From the NCBI RefSeq assembly GCF_003534205.1, contig NZ_CP011102.1, forward strand, positions 942,036 to 1,006,035: a stretch of 64,000 nucleotides of DNA. The letters run 5' to 3'. Each line of letters starts with the position of its first letter. Within the stretch, counting starts at the first letter, position 1. The notes beneath the pieces are model-generated. The model did no database searches and was not told the origin of the DNA. It worked only from the letters and a program-made list of their open reading frames with translations. Source of the stretch: Listeria weihenstephanensis. Its GTDB lineage: Bacteria; Bacillota; Bacilli; Lactobacillales; Listeriaceae. Below are positions 54,242 to 64,000 of the stretch, in pieces. A program made the translations under genes and the position numbers.

Positions 54242-54248
54242 GATTGTG

Positions 54249-54283
54249 AGAAGAAATCTGTTTGTTGGGTTTCTTCTTTTTTT
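54249..54283 (+). terminator. terminator after the ABC exporter
   Basis: AGAAGAAA and TTTCTTCT pair across a 13-nt loop and lead into TTTTTTT. Confidence 0.8.
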
Positions 54284-54647
54284 GTGTATTAAAAAGGGAA
54301 ACAATTCCAAATTAAGAGGAATAACAATTATATAAGAAAATTTATTTTAAAAAGAATAAAAAACATTTATGTCTGATTTGGCGCGATTTAATTAGCCTTT
54401 TCCATCCAAATGTACCATTATTCCCCTATTTTATAAATTTATGTATGTTTGTAAATAGTATATAGTGGTATTTATTACTTCTGGAGTGTTTTTTGTAAAA
54501 AATATCACTCGTTTATATATTATTTTAGATAATTATAATGCGAATTTTGAGTTACTTTCATTACATATAGTCGAATAAGAAAGATATTCGGTTTTTTCAG
54601 AGAGAGAGGTAGCTGCTTTTTTTGCTTTAAAAATGGGGGAGAAAATG
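54284..54647 (+). other. AT-rich upstream region of the giant adhesin gene
   Basis: About 360 bp contain no gene. TATAAT at 54534-54539 is a candidate -10, which would give a leader of about 100 nt. The region is markedly AT-rich. I find no copy of the PrfA-geometry box in the correct position here. Confidence 0.5.
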
Positions 54648-57600
54648 ATGAAGAGGATACTTGCTTCGGTACTTACTGTTATGTTGGTGGCGTTTACGGT
54701 TTTGACGGCGATTCCTGCTCAGTCTGAAAATCTGAATGCTGTGGATAAGGATTTCTTTACGAGTGTTGCTGTTTCGGATGAGGACGGGAAGGTAATAAGC
54801 GCGGATACGGCGCCACTTGAATTGGGGAAAAGTAAGCTGGCTATTCGCTATGGCTGGACGATTGCTAGTGGAGATAATTTAGCTGGCAAAGAGGTTTATT
54901 TGACGATTCCGGAAAATGTGGATTTGGAGAAGGATTTGAATGAGGATTTCCAAATTGATGGTGTGACTTACGGGACGCTTACGACGGATAACGGGAAGCA
55001 TACATTGCATGTGGTATTTAATGAGAAGGCTACTGGATTTACGGCGGATCAACAAGGGGAAATCGTTCTAAATGCGACGCTTAAAAGTGATACAAAAGAA
55101 AAGTCATTGCCGCTGAAATTTGATCTTGGTACGCAGTTAGTGACGGTGGATATTCCGTTGTTGCAAAAGGAGGTAAAGCCTGAAATTGCTGATAAAGATA
55201 CTGAGGTTACAAAAGAGAAGCAGAAAGATCCAGTGACAAAGCCTAAAGCTAAGTCGAGTGCATCAGTTGCTTCTATTGAAGGTACAGCGATTACATCGAA
55301 CATTTTGACGAACGTTATTTTTACAGATGCGGATGGTGTTCCTTTTACGGATGAAAATCGACCGACTGTGGATTCTTCAGCGAAAATTCAGTTTGAGTGG
55401 GCATTGCCGGATTCGCTTAATGTTAAAGATGGCGATACGTACACGTTTACATTGCCGAGCATTTTTGCTATTACGGCGCCAATTATGGGTACGCTTGGGG
55501 ATTATGGGACATTTGTGGTGAATACGGATCACAAAGTGGTCATGACGTTTAATGAAAATGCGGAGACTTCATCGGAGGTTCACGGTGAGCTTCATTTTAC
55601 AACGTATTTTGATAAGCAGCATGTCATTGGAATTACAACGAAAGAGATTACATTTCCAATAGAAGAGGCGATGTCGTTTACGCTTCATTTTGTACCGAGT
55701 GGTGGGACTAGCATTTCTAAAACAGGTGCCGCTAATGCTACGTATAACCCGACTTCGGTGAATTGGGCGGTGCAGGTTAACGGGAATCAACGACTTTTGA
55801 AAAATGCTGTGTTGAAAGATCCGATGCAGGCTGGACTTTCGCTGGATGCGGCGTCGATTAAAGTCTACAAATTGAATGTTTTTGTGGATGGGACGAATGC
55901 GCTTGGTGAGCTTGCGGACCCTTCTGAGTATACGATCGTGCCGAATGCGAATAATACGCTTGAGATTAGGTTTGCGGATAATACGATTAAGGCGTATGAG
56001 GTCAGGTACACGACGACGATTACGGATTTGACGAAAACGAGGTTTACGAATAGCGCGACGCTTACGAGTAGGGGAAATCCTTCTGTTACGGCGATGGCGA
56101 CGGTGAATATTAATCGTGGGAAACGTTTGAATAAGTCAAGTACGTATGATTCTAAAACGCAAAAAATTTCTTGGACGATTAATTATAATTATGATACGGC
56201 TGCAATCTCGCAGTCTAACGCGATTATCCGCGATTTATTTACGAATACGTATGGACTTGTGGCGGGATCGATTGTTGTTAAAAATGTGAGTATTGATGGT
56301 GCGGGTGCGGCGACGGTTGGTAGTGTGGTGCCGAGTAGTGCGTATACGGTGACGCCGGTGTCGAATAGTGGGCAGAATGGTTTTAATTTGCAGTTCAATG
56401 CGCCGATTACGGGGGCGTATGTGATTACGTATGACACGGTGCCGACGGATTTGGTTACGAGTAATCTGACGGTGTCTAATCAGGTGAGCGCGCCGAATAC
56501 GACGGCGGTGACGGCGACGAGGGCAGTGACGCAAGGAAATATTAGTAAGCGTGTCACGAGCACGAACTATAATACAAAAGTGATGCAATGGGAACAGATT
56601 ATCAATAACAACAACTACATTATGAATGATGCTTTTATTAAGGATCGCTTTTCTTCGGATGGTTTAACGCTAGTTCAGAATTCGGTCAAGATAGTGGATA
56701 TGAATAATGCGAGTAGTGTGCTTGTTGCGGGTGTGGATTATGTACTTGCGATGAACTCGGATGGAAAGGGATTCACGATTGAATTGATTGGGAATTATCA
56801 GCATAATATGACGCATACGTTGAAGTTGACCTACAATACGTCGTTCAATTATTCGGAAGTGACGGCGCCGAACAACTTTGAAAATGTGGCATCGATTATT
56901 TGGACGGATATTAGTGGCGATGATACGAGTTCGGTCGTTGTGAACGTGAACCCGGGTGATTATACGAAGAACAATGGCTTTAAATCGGGGACTTATAACG
57001 CTCAGACGAAGGAAATCACGTGGACGGTTGGCATGAACTATAATTTGCAGCCTGTTGCGGATCCGATTTTTACAGATCCGATTGCGGCGAACCAGACGCT
57101 GTTGTCGAACACGATTGAAGTGCATAAGATGACGCTTGGTACGGGGCAAAATAGTTATTCGGATGGCGGGATTGTGCCGAGTAGTGAGTATACGCTGGAT
57201 ACGACGGGCGGTGTGATCACGGTACATTTCAACCATAGTATTCAGATGGCTTATTATATTACGTATAAAACGAGCATCGCGGATAAGCTAATTGTGGCGT
57301 CTTACCAAAACACGGCGACGTTAAAAGATGGGGCTCAGAATTTTGCGTCGTGGACGGGTACGGTGGCGATTCCGAGTGGTGGTAGCTACGTGACAAAAAC
57401 GGGTGTGCAAAACGGGAAAAATATTGATTGGACGGCGAATATCAATGCTGGTCAGTCTACGATTTCCAACGCTACGATTGTGGATACGCCAACGAGTAAC
57501 CAAGTGTTGATTCCATCGACATTCCATCTGTATAAAACGGTGATTGCGGCGAATGGCACGTTTACGCAAGGTGCCGAGTTGGTGCAGGGGCAGGATTATA

Positions 57601-60600
57601 CGTTAGATATTACGACGAATAACACGACGGGGGCACAGACGTTTAAGATTACTTTTGCGAATAAGATTTCGTCGGCGTATATTTTGAAATATAGTTCGTT
57701 TATTGATGCGAATGATAAAGAAACGGTGAGCAATAGTATTAAGCTGGCCGGTAGCAATATTACAACGGAGCAGGTGGAGACGGCATCGGATATTGTCGTG
57801 AAAGTGACGGACGGTGGTGGTAGTGCAACTGGAGTTCGGGGCACGATTACGGTGACGAAGACGGATAGTGGAACGACACCGCTTGCTGGGTCTACGCTCG
57901 CGCTCTATGATTCGACGGGGACGGTTGTATTACGCTCGGGCGTTTCTGGTAGCAATGGTCAAGTTGTTTTTGGTGCTTTACGGTATGGGAATTACATTAT
58001 AAAAGAGCTGGTTGCACCGACGGGTTATGTTATTTCGGATTCCTTGGAAACGGGGATGGCGGTGAATATCGCAGCAACGACAAAAGCGGTGACGGTGAAA
58101 AATGCGCTGTTTGTTGGTGAGGCGACGCTGACGAAATATCAAACGAGTACGACGACGGCTTTGGCTGGTGCGGTTTATCAGTTGAAAAAAGGCAGCGATG
58201 TGATTCAAGACAATTTGACAACAGATAGTAGCGGGAAAATTAAAGTGACGAATCTGACGGCGGGTAGTTATTCGTTTGTTGAGGTGACGCCGCCAACGGG
58301 TTATCAACTGAATACGACGCCGGTTCCGTTTACGATTGCGGCGAAACAGACGACGGCGGTTGCGGTGAGTGCCTATGATGCGTTGATTCCGGGTACGATT
58401 TCACTGACGAAAGAGGATAGTGTGACGCATATGCCGCTTGCTGGTGCGGTGTTTAAACTGCTAAACAGTGCGGGGACGACATTGCAATCGAATTTGACGA
58501 CGAACATGCAAGGGAAGTTGGAGATTCCGAATTTGCCACTTGGAAATTATACATTGGTTGAAACGGCGGCACCGACGGATTACAAGTTGGACACGACGCC
58601 GATTCCGATCACGATTTCAAAAGCGACGGGGAGTACGAATAGTGTTGCTAAAACGGTGACGAATACGCTGAAAACGGGCGGGGTTACGTTGACGAAGAAG
58701 GATAAGAAATCGGGATTAACGCTTTCCGGCGCTGTTTTCTCCTTGCAAAAGAGTAATGGCGATGTGGTGCAGGCGAATTTGACGAGTGATGCGTCTGGGA
58801 AGGTGCATGTGACGAATTTAGCGCCTGGAACGTATCAGTTTGTGGAGACGGCGGCACCGACGGGTTATTATTTGGATAGTACGCCGATTCCGTTTACGAT
58901 TGTGAAATCGCAGTTGCAGGAAGTGACGGTTAACGCGCTGGATAAGGTCATTCCAGGGACGGTTGTTTTGACGAAGGTTGATAATGTGAGTGGGGAAACG
59001 CTTGCTGGTGCGACTTTTAAATTAGTGGACGGGGATCAGAATGAGCTGGAAACGGGGCTTGTGACGGATGCGGCCGGTAAGTTGACGATCGCGGACCTTG
59101 ATCCGGGAAATTATGCGTTAGTGGAAACGGGCGCGCCGACTGCGTATCAGCTGAATAGTACGCCGATTCCGTTTACGATTACGCTCGCGCAACAGGATGC
59201 TTTGCAGTTGACGGCGGAGAATACATTGAAGACGGGCGCGATGATGTTCCATAAGGTGGACAGTGTTCAGGCAGCGCAGAAATTGGCGGGCGCGAAATTT
59301 ACGTTGACGGATAGTGCGACGGGAAATGTTGTGGATGCATCGCTTGAAGTGGACGCTAATGGAGATTTGTACATCGATGGCTTGGCGCCGGGTGAGTATG
59401 ATTTGATGGAAACGAAGGCACCGATGCATTATCAGTTGCCAACGACGCCGTACCATTTTACGATTGTTAAAAATCAGACGACGGCGCTTGATGTGAATTA
59501 TGCAAACGCGTTGATTAAGGGCAAGGCGCAGTTGACGAAACGGGATAGTGTGAATCCGCTGCTTACGATTCCGGATGCGACGTTTGATCTGTTGGATGCG
59601 GATGGTGACACGGTGCAGACGGGTTTGGTGACAGACGCGGACGGTGTGATCACGACGCAGGACTTGGCTCCGGGTTATTATATGTTTGTGGAAACGAGCG
59701 CGCCATTTGGCTATATTTTAGACGCGACACCAGTTCCGTTTACGATTGGGAAGTCACAAGTGGGTGCGGTGAAGGTGGACGGGAGTAACGTGCTTACGCC
59801 AGGTGATGTCATGTTGACGAAGTTAGATCAGAAAACGAATACGCCGATTTCCGGTGCGACTTTTAAAATGGTGGATAGCAATGGGGATTTGGTGCAGGAG
59901 GGCTTGGTTGGCGGTTCTGATGGTGTGATTCGGGTGAATGATTTGGCGCCGGGTGACTATCAGTTTATCGAGACGGCGGCACCGACTGGTTATTATTTAA
60001 ACGCAACGCCGATTCCTTTTACAATTGCAAAAGGGCAGATAGAGCCTGTATCGGTGAGTGCTCTGAACAAAATTATACCGGGGACTGTGACGTTGTCGAA
60101 AACGGATGACGTGTCGGGAGAAGCTTTGCCGGGTGCGATTTACAAGCTTATGGATGGCGATAATAATGTGTTGCAGGAAGATTTGACGACGGATACGTTT
60201 GGTAAAATCACAATTCCGGACTTGGATCCTGGCGATTATGCTTTGCAGGAAACAACAGCGCCGCAATATTATCAATTGGATAGTACGGTGATTCCGTTTA
60301 CGATTGTAAAAGCGCAACAGGAAGCGGTGCAGTTAGCGGCGACGAACACGCTGGAAACGGGTGCTGTGACATTGCATAAGACGGATGATGTGGATTCGGA
60401 TGTGAATTTGGCGGGGGCGAAGTTCTCACTGAAATCGGTGACGACGGATACAGACCTTGGCGAAACGGTAGCGACGGATCAGGAGGGAAAACTCTCGATT
60501 GATAATTTGGCACCGGGGGATTATGAACTGATGGAAACGGTGGCACCAAAGGATTACCAACTGCCAACGACGCCGATTTCATTTACGATTGTCAAAGGAC

Positions 60601-62840
60601 AACAGACGGCTTTGGCAATCTCATACACGAATACCTTATTAACTGGTAAGGCGATGTTGACGAAATCGGATAGCGTGAACCCACTGCTCATGATTGAAGG
60701 CACGACTTTTGATGTGAAAGATGCGCAAGGAAACGTGGTCCAATCGGGATTAGTGACGGATCAAGATGGTCAAATTACCACGAAAGATTTAGCGCCAGGT
60801 GCGTACACATTTGTCGAAACGGAGGCACCATTTGGCTATACGTTAGATGCGACGCCAATTCCGTTCACAATCGTTAAATCGCAACAAAATATTGCGAGTG
60901 TGACGGCGACGAATACGCTGACAAAAGGTGGCGCTATTTTAACGAAGCTCGATCAGAAAACAAGAACGCCGATTGCTGGTGCGACTTTTAAAGTGGTGGA
61001 TAGCAATGGTGACCTTGTGCAGGACAGTCTGACTGGGAACGAAGATGGTCTTATCCATGTGAATGATTTGGCTCCAGGCGACTATCAATTTATTGAAACG
61101 GAGGCGCCAGTCGGTTATTATTTGGATGCAACACCAGTAGACTTTACAATTGTAAAAGGACAACAAGAGGCTGTGGCGGTTCAGGCGCTTAACAAGATTA
61201 TTCCGGGTACTGTGTCGTTAGCTAAATTGGATAGTGTGTCAGGAGAAGCGTTGCCAGGAGCTGTGTTTAAGTTGACAGATAGTGAAGGCGCGACGCTACA
61301 AGAAAATTTGGTGACGGACGTATTTGGGAAGATAACGATACCGAATCTTGATCCAGGAGACTACATTTTGCAAGAAACCCAAGCACCAGAATTTTATCAG
61401 TTAGATAGCACACCAATACCGTTCACCATTGTAAAAGCGCAACCAGAAGGGCTGTATTTGGAGGCTGAGAACACACTTTTGACCGGGTCGATTCGGCTGC
61501 ATAAAACGGATAATATCAACCCATCTAAGAGTTTGTTAGGTGCTAAATTTAAACTGAAATCGCTGGGCTTAAATATCTCGCTTGGAGAAACGGCTGCAAC
61601 GGATGAAACCGGAGATATCTACATCGATAATCTAGCGCCGGGCGAATACGAATTGATGGAAATACAGGCACCAACGCACTACAAATTACCGACGATACCG
61701 CTCAAATTTACCGTGGTGAAAGGACAGCAACAAACTTTGACGATTAATTATGCGAATGAGCTTATACGCGGCAAAGCGATGCTATTGAAGGAAGATAGCG
61801 TCAATCGCGATAACCACTTGTTTGGGGCAGTTTTCAAGGTAGAGGATATGAATGGCAACGTTATTCAGAGCGATTTAACGACGAATTCAGATGGCGAAAT
61901 GGAAACGGCTGATTTATTACCAGGCGACTATCAGTTTATCGAGACAAGCGCGCCGATTGGGTATGAGCTTGACCCAACGCCTGTAGCCTTCACGATTGTT
62001 CCATCGCAACAAGAGGAAGTCAAGGTAACGATGCCAAATACGCTTATCCCAGGTTCGGTTAAGTTGACGAAGACGGATAATGAGACGAAAGAACGGCTAG
62101 CAGGTGCCATTTTTGACTTATATACGGACGGTGGAACGCGCATCCAGGAAAATCTTGTGAGCAATAATTTGGGCGAGTTAGGTGCGACGGACTTAGCACC
62201 AGGCAATTATTATTTCCAAGAGAAGACAGCGCCAAAAGGTTATTTGTTGAATACCGCTAAAATACCGTTCACGATTGATGAAAACCAAATGGCAGTGAAA
62301 GAAGTAACATTTACCAATCAAAAAGATTTTGGTAGCATCATCGTTCATAAAGTTGATCGCGATGATAAGAAAATATCGTTAAAAGGCGCATCGTATAGCA
62401 TTCTAGACGCGAATCAAAAAATCGTTGCCAAAGGAATCACGCAGGCAGATGGTAAAGTTCATTTCCCTAAATTGGTTCCAGGTACGTACTATGTCAAGGA
62501 AGTGAAGCCACCAAAAGGTTATACGATTGATCCGGCACCGAAGAAAGTAGCGATTCCAGAGCTTAGTACAGAGCCAATTACGGTTGTTGTAACCAACGCG
62601 AAGATTGTAGTGACACCGACGAATCCGGATCAACCGGGCACGCCAGACAAGCCGGATACCAATACACCAACACCGATGAATCATGGCAGCAATACAACGA
62701 TAAAAACACCGATGGAAAATGGTAAGCAGACGTTGCCGCATACCGGTGATACAGATGAATGGCTGTACTTACTGGCTGGCGGGTTCATGATTTTTAGTAC
62801 AACGATGGCAAGCATTCTTTATACGCGCAGAAAAAGATAA
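54648..62840 (+). CDS. giant LPXTG cell-wall adhesin with collagen-binding-like and SpaA/Cna-B repeats
   Basis: The start is the ATG at 54648, seven bases after GGGGGA. The 2,730-residue protein has a signal peptide, an adhesin head (about 30-400) and five collagen-binding-like domains of about 130 residues sharing a K-x-G...Y...W-x-V...N-A-x-I-x-D pattern (about 355-1060). Seventeen SpaA/Cna-B-like domains follow (about 1065-2640), each opening with xLTKxD...LAGAxF and containing GDYxFxETxAPxGYxLD, the Lys and Glu of likely intramolecular isopeptide bonds. Then come a Pro/Thr linker, LPHTG (residue 2696), a membrane helix and RRKR. Sortase A should anchor it. Context resembles lmo0842 of L. 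monocytogenes. Confidence 0.92.
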   Translation: MKRILASVLTVMLVAFTVLTAIPAQSENLNAVDKDFFTSVAVSDEDGKVISADTAPLELGKSKLAIRYGWTIASGDNLAGKEVYLTIPENVDLEKDLNEDFQIDGVTYGTLTTDNGKHTLHVVFNEKATGFTADQQGEIVLNATLKSDTKEKSLPLKFDLGTQLVTVDIPLLQKEVKPEIADKDTEVTKEKQKDPVTKPKAKSSASVASIEGTAITSNILTNVIFTDADGVPFTDENRPTVDSSAKIQFEWALPDSLNVKDGDTYTFTLPSIFAITAPIMGTLGDYGTFVVNTDHKVVMTFNENAETSSEVHGELHFTTYFDKQHVIGITTKEITFPIEEAMSFTLHFVPSGGTSISKTGAANATYNPTSVNWAVQVNGNQRLLKNAVLKDPMQAGLSLDAASIKVYKLNVFVDGTNALGELADPSEYTIVPNANNTLEIRFADNTIKAYEVRYTTTITDLTKTRFTNSATLTSRGNPSVTAMATVNINRGKRLNKSSTYDSKTQKISWTINYNYDTAAISQSNAIIRDLFTNTYGLVAGSIVVKNVSIDGAGAATVGSVVPSSAYTVTPVSNSGQNGFNLQFNAPITGAYVITYDTVPTDLVTSNLTVSNQVSAPNTTAVTATRAVTQGNISKRVTSTNYNTKVMQWEQIINNNNYIMNDAFIKDRFSSDGLTLVQNSVKIVDMNNASSVLVAGVDYVLAMNSDGKGFTIELIGNYQHNMTHTLKLTYNTSFNYSEVTAPNNFENVASIIWTDISGDDTSSVVVNVNPGDYTKNNGFKSGTYNAQTKEITWTVGMNYNLQPVADPIFTDPIAANQTLLSNTIEVHKMTLGTGQNSYSDGGIVPSSEYTLDTTGGVITVHFNHSIQMAYYITYKTSIADKLIVASYQNTATLKDGAQNFASWTGTVAIPSGGSYVTKTGVQNGKNIDWTANINAGQSTISNATIVDTPTSNQVLIPSTFHLYKTVIAANGTFTQGAELVQGQDYTLDITTNNTTGAQTFKITFANKISSAYILKYSSFIDANDKETVSNSIKLAGSNITTEQVETASDIVVKVTDGGGSATGVRGTITVTKTDSGTTPLAGSTLALYDSTGTVVLRSGVSGSNGQVVFGALRYGNYIIKELVAPTGYVISDSLETGMAVNIAATTKAVTVKNALFVGEATLTKYQTSTTTALAGAVYQLKKGSDVIQDNLTTDSSGKIKVTNLTAGSYSFVEVTPPTGYQLNTTPVPFTIAAKQTTAVAVSAYDALIPGTISLTKEDSVTHMPLAGAVFKLLNSAGTTLQSNLTTNMQGKLEIPNLPLGNYTLVETAAPTDYKLDTTPIPITISKATGSTNSVAKTVTNTLKTGGVTLTKKDKKSGLTLSGAVFSLQKSNGDVVQANLTSDASGKVHVTNLAPGTYQFVETAAPTGYYLDSTPIPFTIVKSQLQEVTVNALDKVIPGTVVLTKVDNVSGETLAGATFKLVDGDQNELETGLVTDAAGKLTIADLDPGNYALVETGAPTAYQLNSTPIPFTITLAQQDALQLTAENTLKTGAMMFHKVDSVQAAQKLAGAKFTLTDSATGNVVDASLEVDANGDLYIDGLAPGEYDLMETKAPMHYQLPTTPYHFTIVKNQTTALDVNYANALIKGKAQLTKRDSVNPLLTIPDATFDLLDADGDTVQTGLVTDADGVITTQDLAPGYYMFVETSAPFGYILDATPVPFTIGKSQVGAVKVDGSNVLTPGDVMLTKLDQKTNTPISGATFKMVDSNGDLVQEGLVGGSDGVIRVNDLAPGDYQFIETAAPTGYYLNATPIPFTIAKGQIEPVSVSALNKIIPGTVTLSKTDDVSGEALPGAIYKLMDGDNNVLQEDLTTDTFGKITIPDLDPGDYALQETTAPQYYQLDSTVIPFTIVKAQQEAVQLAATNTLETGAVTLHKTDDVDSDVNLAGAKFSLKSVTTDTDLGETVATDQEGKLSIDNLAPGDYELMETVAPKDYQLPTTPISFTIVKGQQTALAISYTNTLLTGKAMLTKSDSVNPLLMIEGTTFDVKDAQGNVVQSGLVTDQDGQITTKDLAPGAYTFVETEAPFGYTLDATPIPFTIVKSQQNIASVTATNTLTKGGAILTKLDQKTRTPIAGATFKVVDSNGDLVQDSLTGNEDGLIHVNDLAPGDYQFIETEAPVGYYLDATPVDFTIVKGQQEAVAVQALNKIIPGTVSLAKLDSVSGEALPGAVFKLTDSEGATLQENLVTDVFGKITIPNLDPGDYILQETQAPEFYQLDSTPIPFTIVKAQPEGLYLEAENTLLTGSIRLHKTDNINPSKSLLGAKFKLKSLGLNISLGETAATDETGDIYIDNLAPGEYELMEIQAPTHYKLPTIPLKFTVVKGQQQTLTINYANELIRGKAMLLKEDSVNRDNHLFGAVFKVEDMNGNVIQSDLTTNSDGEMETADLLPGDYQFIETSAPIGYELDPTPVAFTIVPSQQEEVKVTMPNTLIPGSVKLTKTDNETKERLAGAIFDLYTDGGTRIQENLVSNNLGELGATDLAPGNYYFQEKTAPKGYLLNTAKIPFTIDENQMAVKEVTFTNQKDFGSIIVHKVDRDDKKISLKGASYSILDANQKIVAKGITQADGKVHFPKLVPGTYYVKEVKPPKGYTIDPAPKKVAIPELSTEPITVVVTNAKIVVTPTNPDQPGTPDKPDTNTPTPMNHGSNTTIKTPMENGKQTLPHTGDTDEWLYLLAGGFMIFSTTMASILYTRRKR
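58677..62600 (+). repeat. 1,125-bp higher-order repeat of four SpaA/Cna-B domains
   Basis: Four domain types follow each other in fixed order. Type starts recur every 1,125 bp exactly: 58956/60081/61206/62331, 59235/60360/61485, 59520/60645/61770 and 58677/59802/60927/62052. The copies differ at many synonymous positions but carry no net length change. Confidence 0.92.
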
Positions 62841-62852
62841 GTAGAACGTTGA

Positions 62853-62905
62853 AAAGCGTTGCTGTTCGGGGAGCTTCAGAAACTCCTTGAATAGCAACGC
62901 TTTTT
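62853..62905 (+). terminator. terminator after the giant adhesin
   Basis: AAAAGCGTTGCTGTTC and GAATAGCAACGCTTTTT form a long stem, closed further by GGAG/CTCC, with a T run. The stem sequence resembles the inner arm of the foldback element at 49806-50029. Confidence 0.88.
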
Positions 62906-63002
62906 CTTGCAACGTAAGATTATTCACCAAAAAATAACTTACAATTTGTGACTCCCTCCTGTATAATAGAAGTTCAGACTAAGAAGAAAACAGGAGGAAA
63001 CG

Positions 63003-63413
63003 ATGCATTTATTTTTTGCCTATAAATTGTTCTGGCTGAATTATGCAGAATTTAAAGGCCGATCAGTTAGATGGGAATTTTGGTTTGTTTTATTGTGGCA
63101 CATCGCCATTTTTAGCATACTGCACGGAGTCACGCAATTGGGAAGTATTTTTGATTTATTAGGATTTGATAGTCATGTGGGCATTATCGTTGTTGCGGTT
63201 GCCAATGGTTTGTTGATGGGTTATGAACTAGCCATTATTGTCCCGCTTATTGCCTTGATTGTGAGGCGGCTTCACGATATGGATGTGACTGGTTGGGTTG
63301 CCCTTGTCGGACTTATTCCGGCGATTGGGGAAGGTTTGATTTTACTGCTTATGTGTGCAAAGTCGAGCCCCGGACCCAATAAATATGATGATGAAAAAAC
63401 TAGTATCCATTGA
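63003..63413 (+). CDS. DUF805 membrane protein
   Basis: The 136-residue protein has the DUF805 features: YAEFKGRSVRWEFWFVLLW at the start, three or four membrane helices, VRRLHDMDVTGWVAL in the loop and a GPNKYDDE tail. The family is widespread and uncharacterised. The ATG has AGGAGGAA upstream. The 3' end lies within a terminator stem. Confidence 0.88.
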   Translation: MHLFFAYKLFWLNYAEFKGRSVRWEFWFVLLWHIAIFSILHGVTQLGSIFDLLGFDSHVGIIVVAVANGLLMGYELAIIVPLIALIVRRLHDMDVTGWVALVGLIPAIGEGLILLLMCAKSSPGPNKYDDEKTSIH

Positions 63414-63428
63414 GGAGCCTAGTTTTTA
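63396..63428 (+). terminator. terminator overlapping the DUF805 gene end
   Basis: AAAAACTAG and CTAGTTTTT pair across a 15-nt loop; the stop codon lies in the loop. Confidence 0.75.
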
Positions 63429-63491
63429 TCTTTAGTTAAGGTGTTTTTCGCGATTTCGTGGTTTTTTGATTTGAAAATGGGGTTTTTCGGG

Positions 63492-63497
63492 TATAAT
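63492..63497 (+). promoter_or_regulatory. -10 of the calcium ATPase gene
   Basis: TATAAT lies 35 bp before the ATG at 63532; the -35 (TTGATT, 19 bp upstream) is weak. Confidence 0.5.
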
Positions 63498-63531
63498 GGG
63501 TAATATACTGTAAAAAATGAGGTGTTTGGGG

Positions 63532-64000
63532 ATGCAGAGATATCAAGAGGAAGCGGATAAGGTATTAGAAGAGTTAGAAACTTCTGCGAAAACTGGGTTG
63601 ACGACGGCTGAGGTTACGAAACGGTTGGAGCGGGATGGTTATAATGAGTTGAAAGACAAGTTACGGGATCCTTTATGGAAACTGTTTTTGGAGACGTTTA
63701 AGGATCCGATGGTGATTGTCTTGCTTGCAGCGGCGTTTGTGCAGATTTTGATTGGCGAGGTTGTGGAGTCACTGATTATTTTTGCGGTGCTGATTCTGAA
63801 CTCGGTGATTAGTGTTGTGCAGACGAGGAAGGCGGAAGGGTCGCTTGATGCGCTGAAAGAGATGTCGGCACCCGCGGCTAAGGTGATCAGGAACGGTGAG
63901 AAGTTGACGATTGCTGCGCGGGAACTCGTTGTCGGCGATATTGTTTTGCTGGATGCTGGGGATTTTGTTCCGGCGGATGGGCGGATTTTTGAAAGTGGTT
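63532..64000 (+). CDS. calcium-transporting P-type ATPase (LMCA1-like), 5' part
   Basis: The frame opens at an ATG (MQRYQEEADKVLEELETS) and runs off the window after 156 residues. It shows the cation-ATPase N-terminal domain (GLTTAEVTKRLERDGYNEL), the first two membrane helices (PMVIVLLAAAFVQILIG and ESLIIFAVLILNSVISVVQ) and the start of the actuator domain (ELVVGDIVLLDAGDFVPADGRI). This matches SERCA-like P2A pumps such as Listeria LMCA1 (Lmo0841), which export calcium in exchange for protons. The neighbouring LPXTG gene agrees with the lmo0841/lmo0842 arrangement. Confidence 0.88.
   Translation, partial: MQRYQEEADKVLEELETSAKTGLTTAEVTKRLERDGYNELKDKLRDPLWKLFLETFKDPMVIVLLAAAFVQILIGEVVESLIIFAVLILNSVISVVQTRKAEGSLDALKEMSAPAAKVIRNGEKLTIAARELVVGDIVLLDAGDFVPADGRIFESG

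Noticed and set aside
54428-54455. TTACAAACATACAT (minus strand) upstream of the giant adhesin as a regulon box
   Set aside because: It has three mismatches to WGACAANNWTGAAT, points away from the adhesin gene and has no -10 at 22 bp.
54648-62840. Long minus-strand and alternative-frame open readings inside the two giant repeat genes
   Set aside because: They follow the repeat periodicity of the coding strand, lack ribosome sites and are biased translations of the repeats.
1-64000. CRISPR array, prophage, tRNA or rRNA genes
   Set aside because: I found no short regularly spaced direct repeats with unique spacers, no phage structural genes, and no tRNA or rRNA signatures.

Overview
The window is chromosomal DNA of a low-GC Gram-positive bacterium, most probably a Listeria or another Listeriaceae member. 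The reasons are a class III fructose-1,6-bisphosphatase, a lafA-lafB-lafC-like glycolipid operon, a giant LPXTG protein beside an LMCA1-like calcium ATPase (as for lmo0842/lmo0841 in L. monocytogenes), PrfA-like Crp/Fnr regulators, and secreted proteins built from repeats of the kind labelled Cry1Ac domain D-VI-related in Listeria. Species cannot be fixed from the sequence alone.

Layout. 1-3.4 kb: MazG-like 3' end, a divergent MreB paralogue, an ISL3-family element with 8-bp target duplications, a GNAT acetyltransferase. 3.4-10.7 kb: small membrane protein, PTS IIC-like permease, CsbD-like small protein, GNAT, YhaQP/NatAB-type ABC transporter, Mga-like and GntR-like regulators. 10.8-23.3 kb: a duplicated cassette of a PrfA-like regulator (RegA), a second regulator (RegB, surviving only in copy 2) and a secreted helical-repeat protein. 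A class C group II intron sits between the two copies, and the second secreted protein gene is frameshifted. 23.4-36.1 kb: a Wzx/Wzy-type exopolysaccharide cluster with UDP-glucose dehydrogenase, BY-kinase and a glycerol-phosphate branch (TagD- and TagB/F-like). 36.3-40.3 kb: Mga-like regulator and CtpE-like P-type ATPase. 40.3-49.8 kb: aspartokinase, fbp, a class I amidotransferase, PsiE, SDR, OsmC, then the laf-like glycolipid operon. 50-54.2 kb: small protein, MFS permease, divergent PrfA-like regulator, ABC exporter. 54.6-64 kb: a 2,730-residue LPXTG adhesin, a DUF805 protein and the start of a calcium P-type ATPase.

The most interesting result is a candidate regulon. Four intergenic sites share WGTC-N9-GACA running into a 14-bp box WGACAA-NN-WTGAAT, and in every case exactly 22 bp separate that box from an extended -10 hexamer (TTTAAT or TTAAAT). 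The sites precede regA copy 1, regA copy 2, regB and the glycosyltransferase part of the exopolysaccharide cluster. A 14-bp box with 22-23 bp to the -10 is the geometry of PrfA-activated promoters. My inference is that the RegA/RegB proteins autoregulate and co-regulate secreted repeat proteins and exopolysaccharide synthesis. A fifth promoter, with a closer match to the classical PrfA box and the same 22-bp spacing, precedes the third PrfA-like gene at 51.7 kb.

All calls rest on reading motifs and reading frames by eye. No database search was possible.
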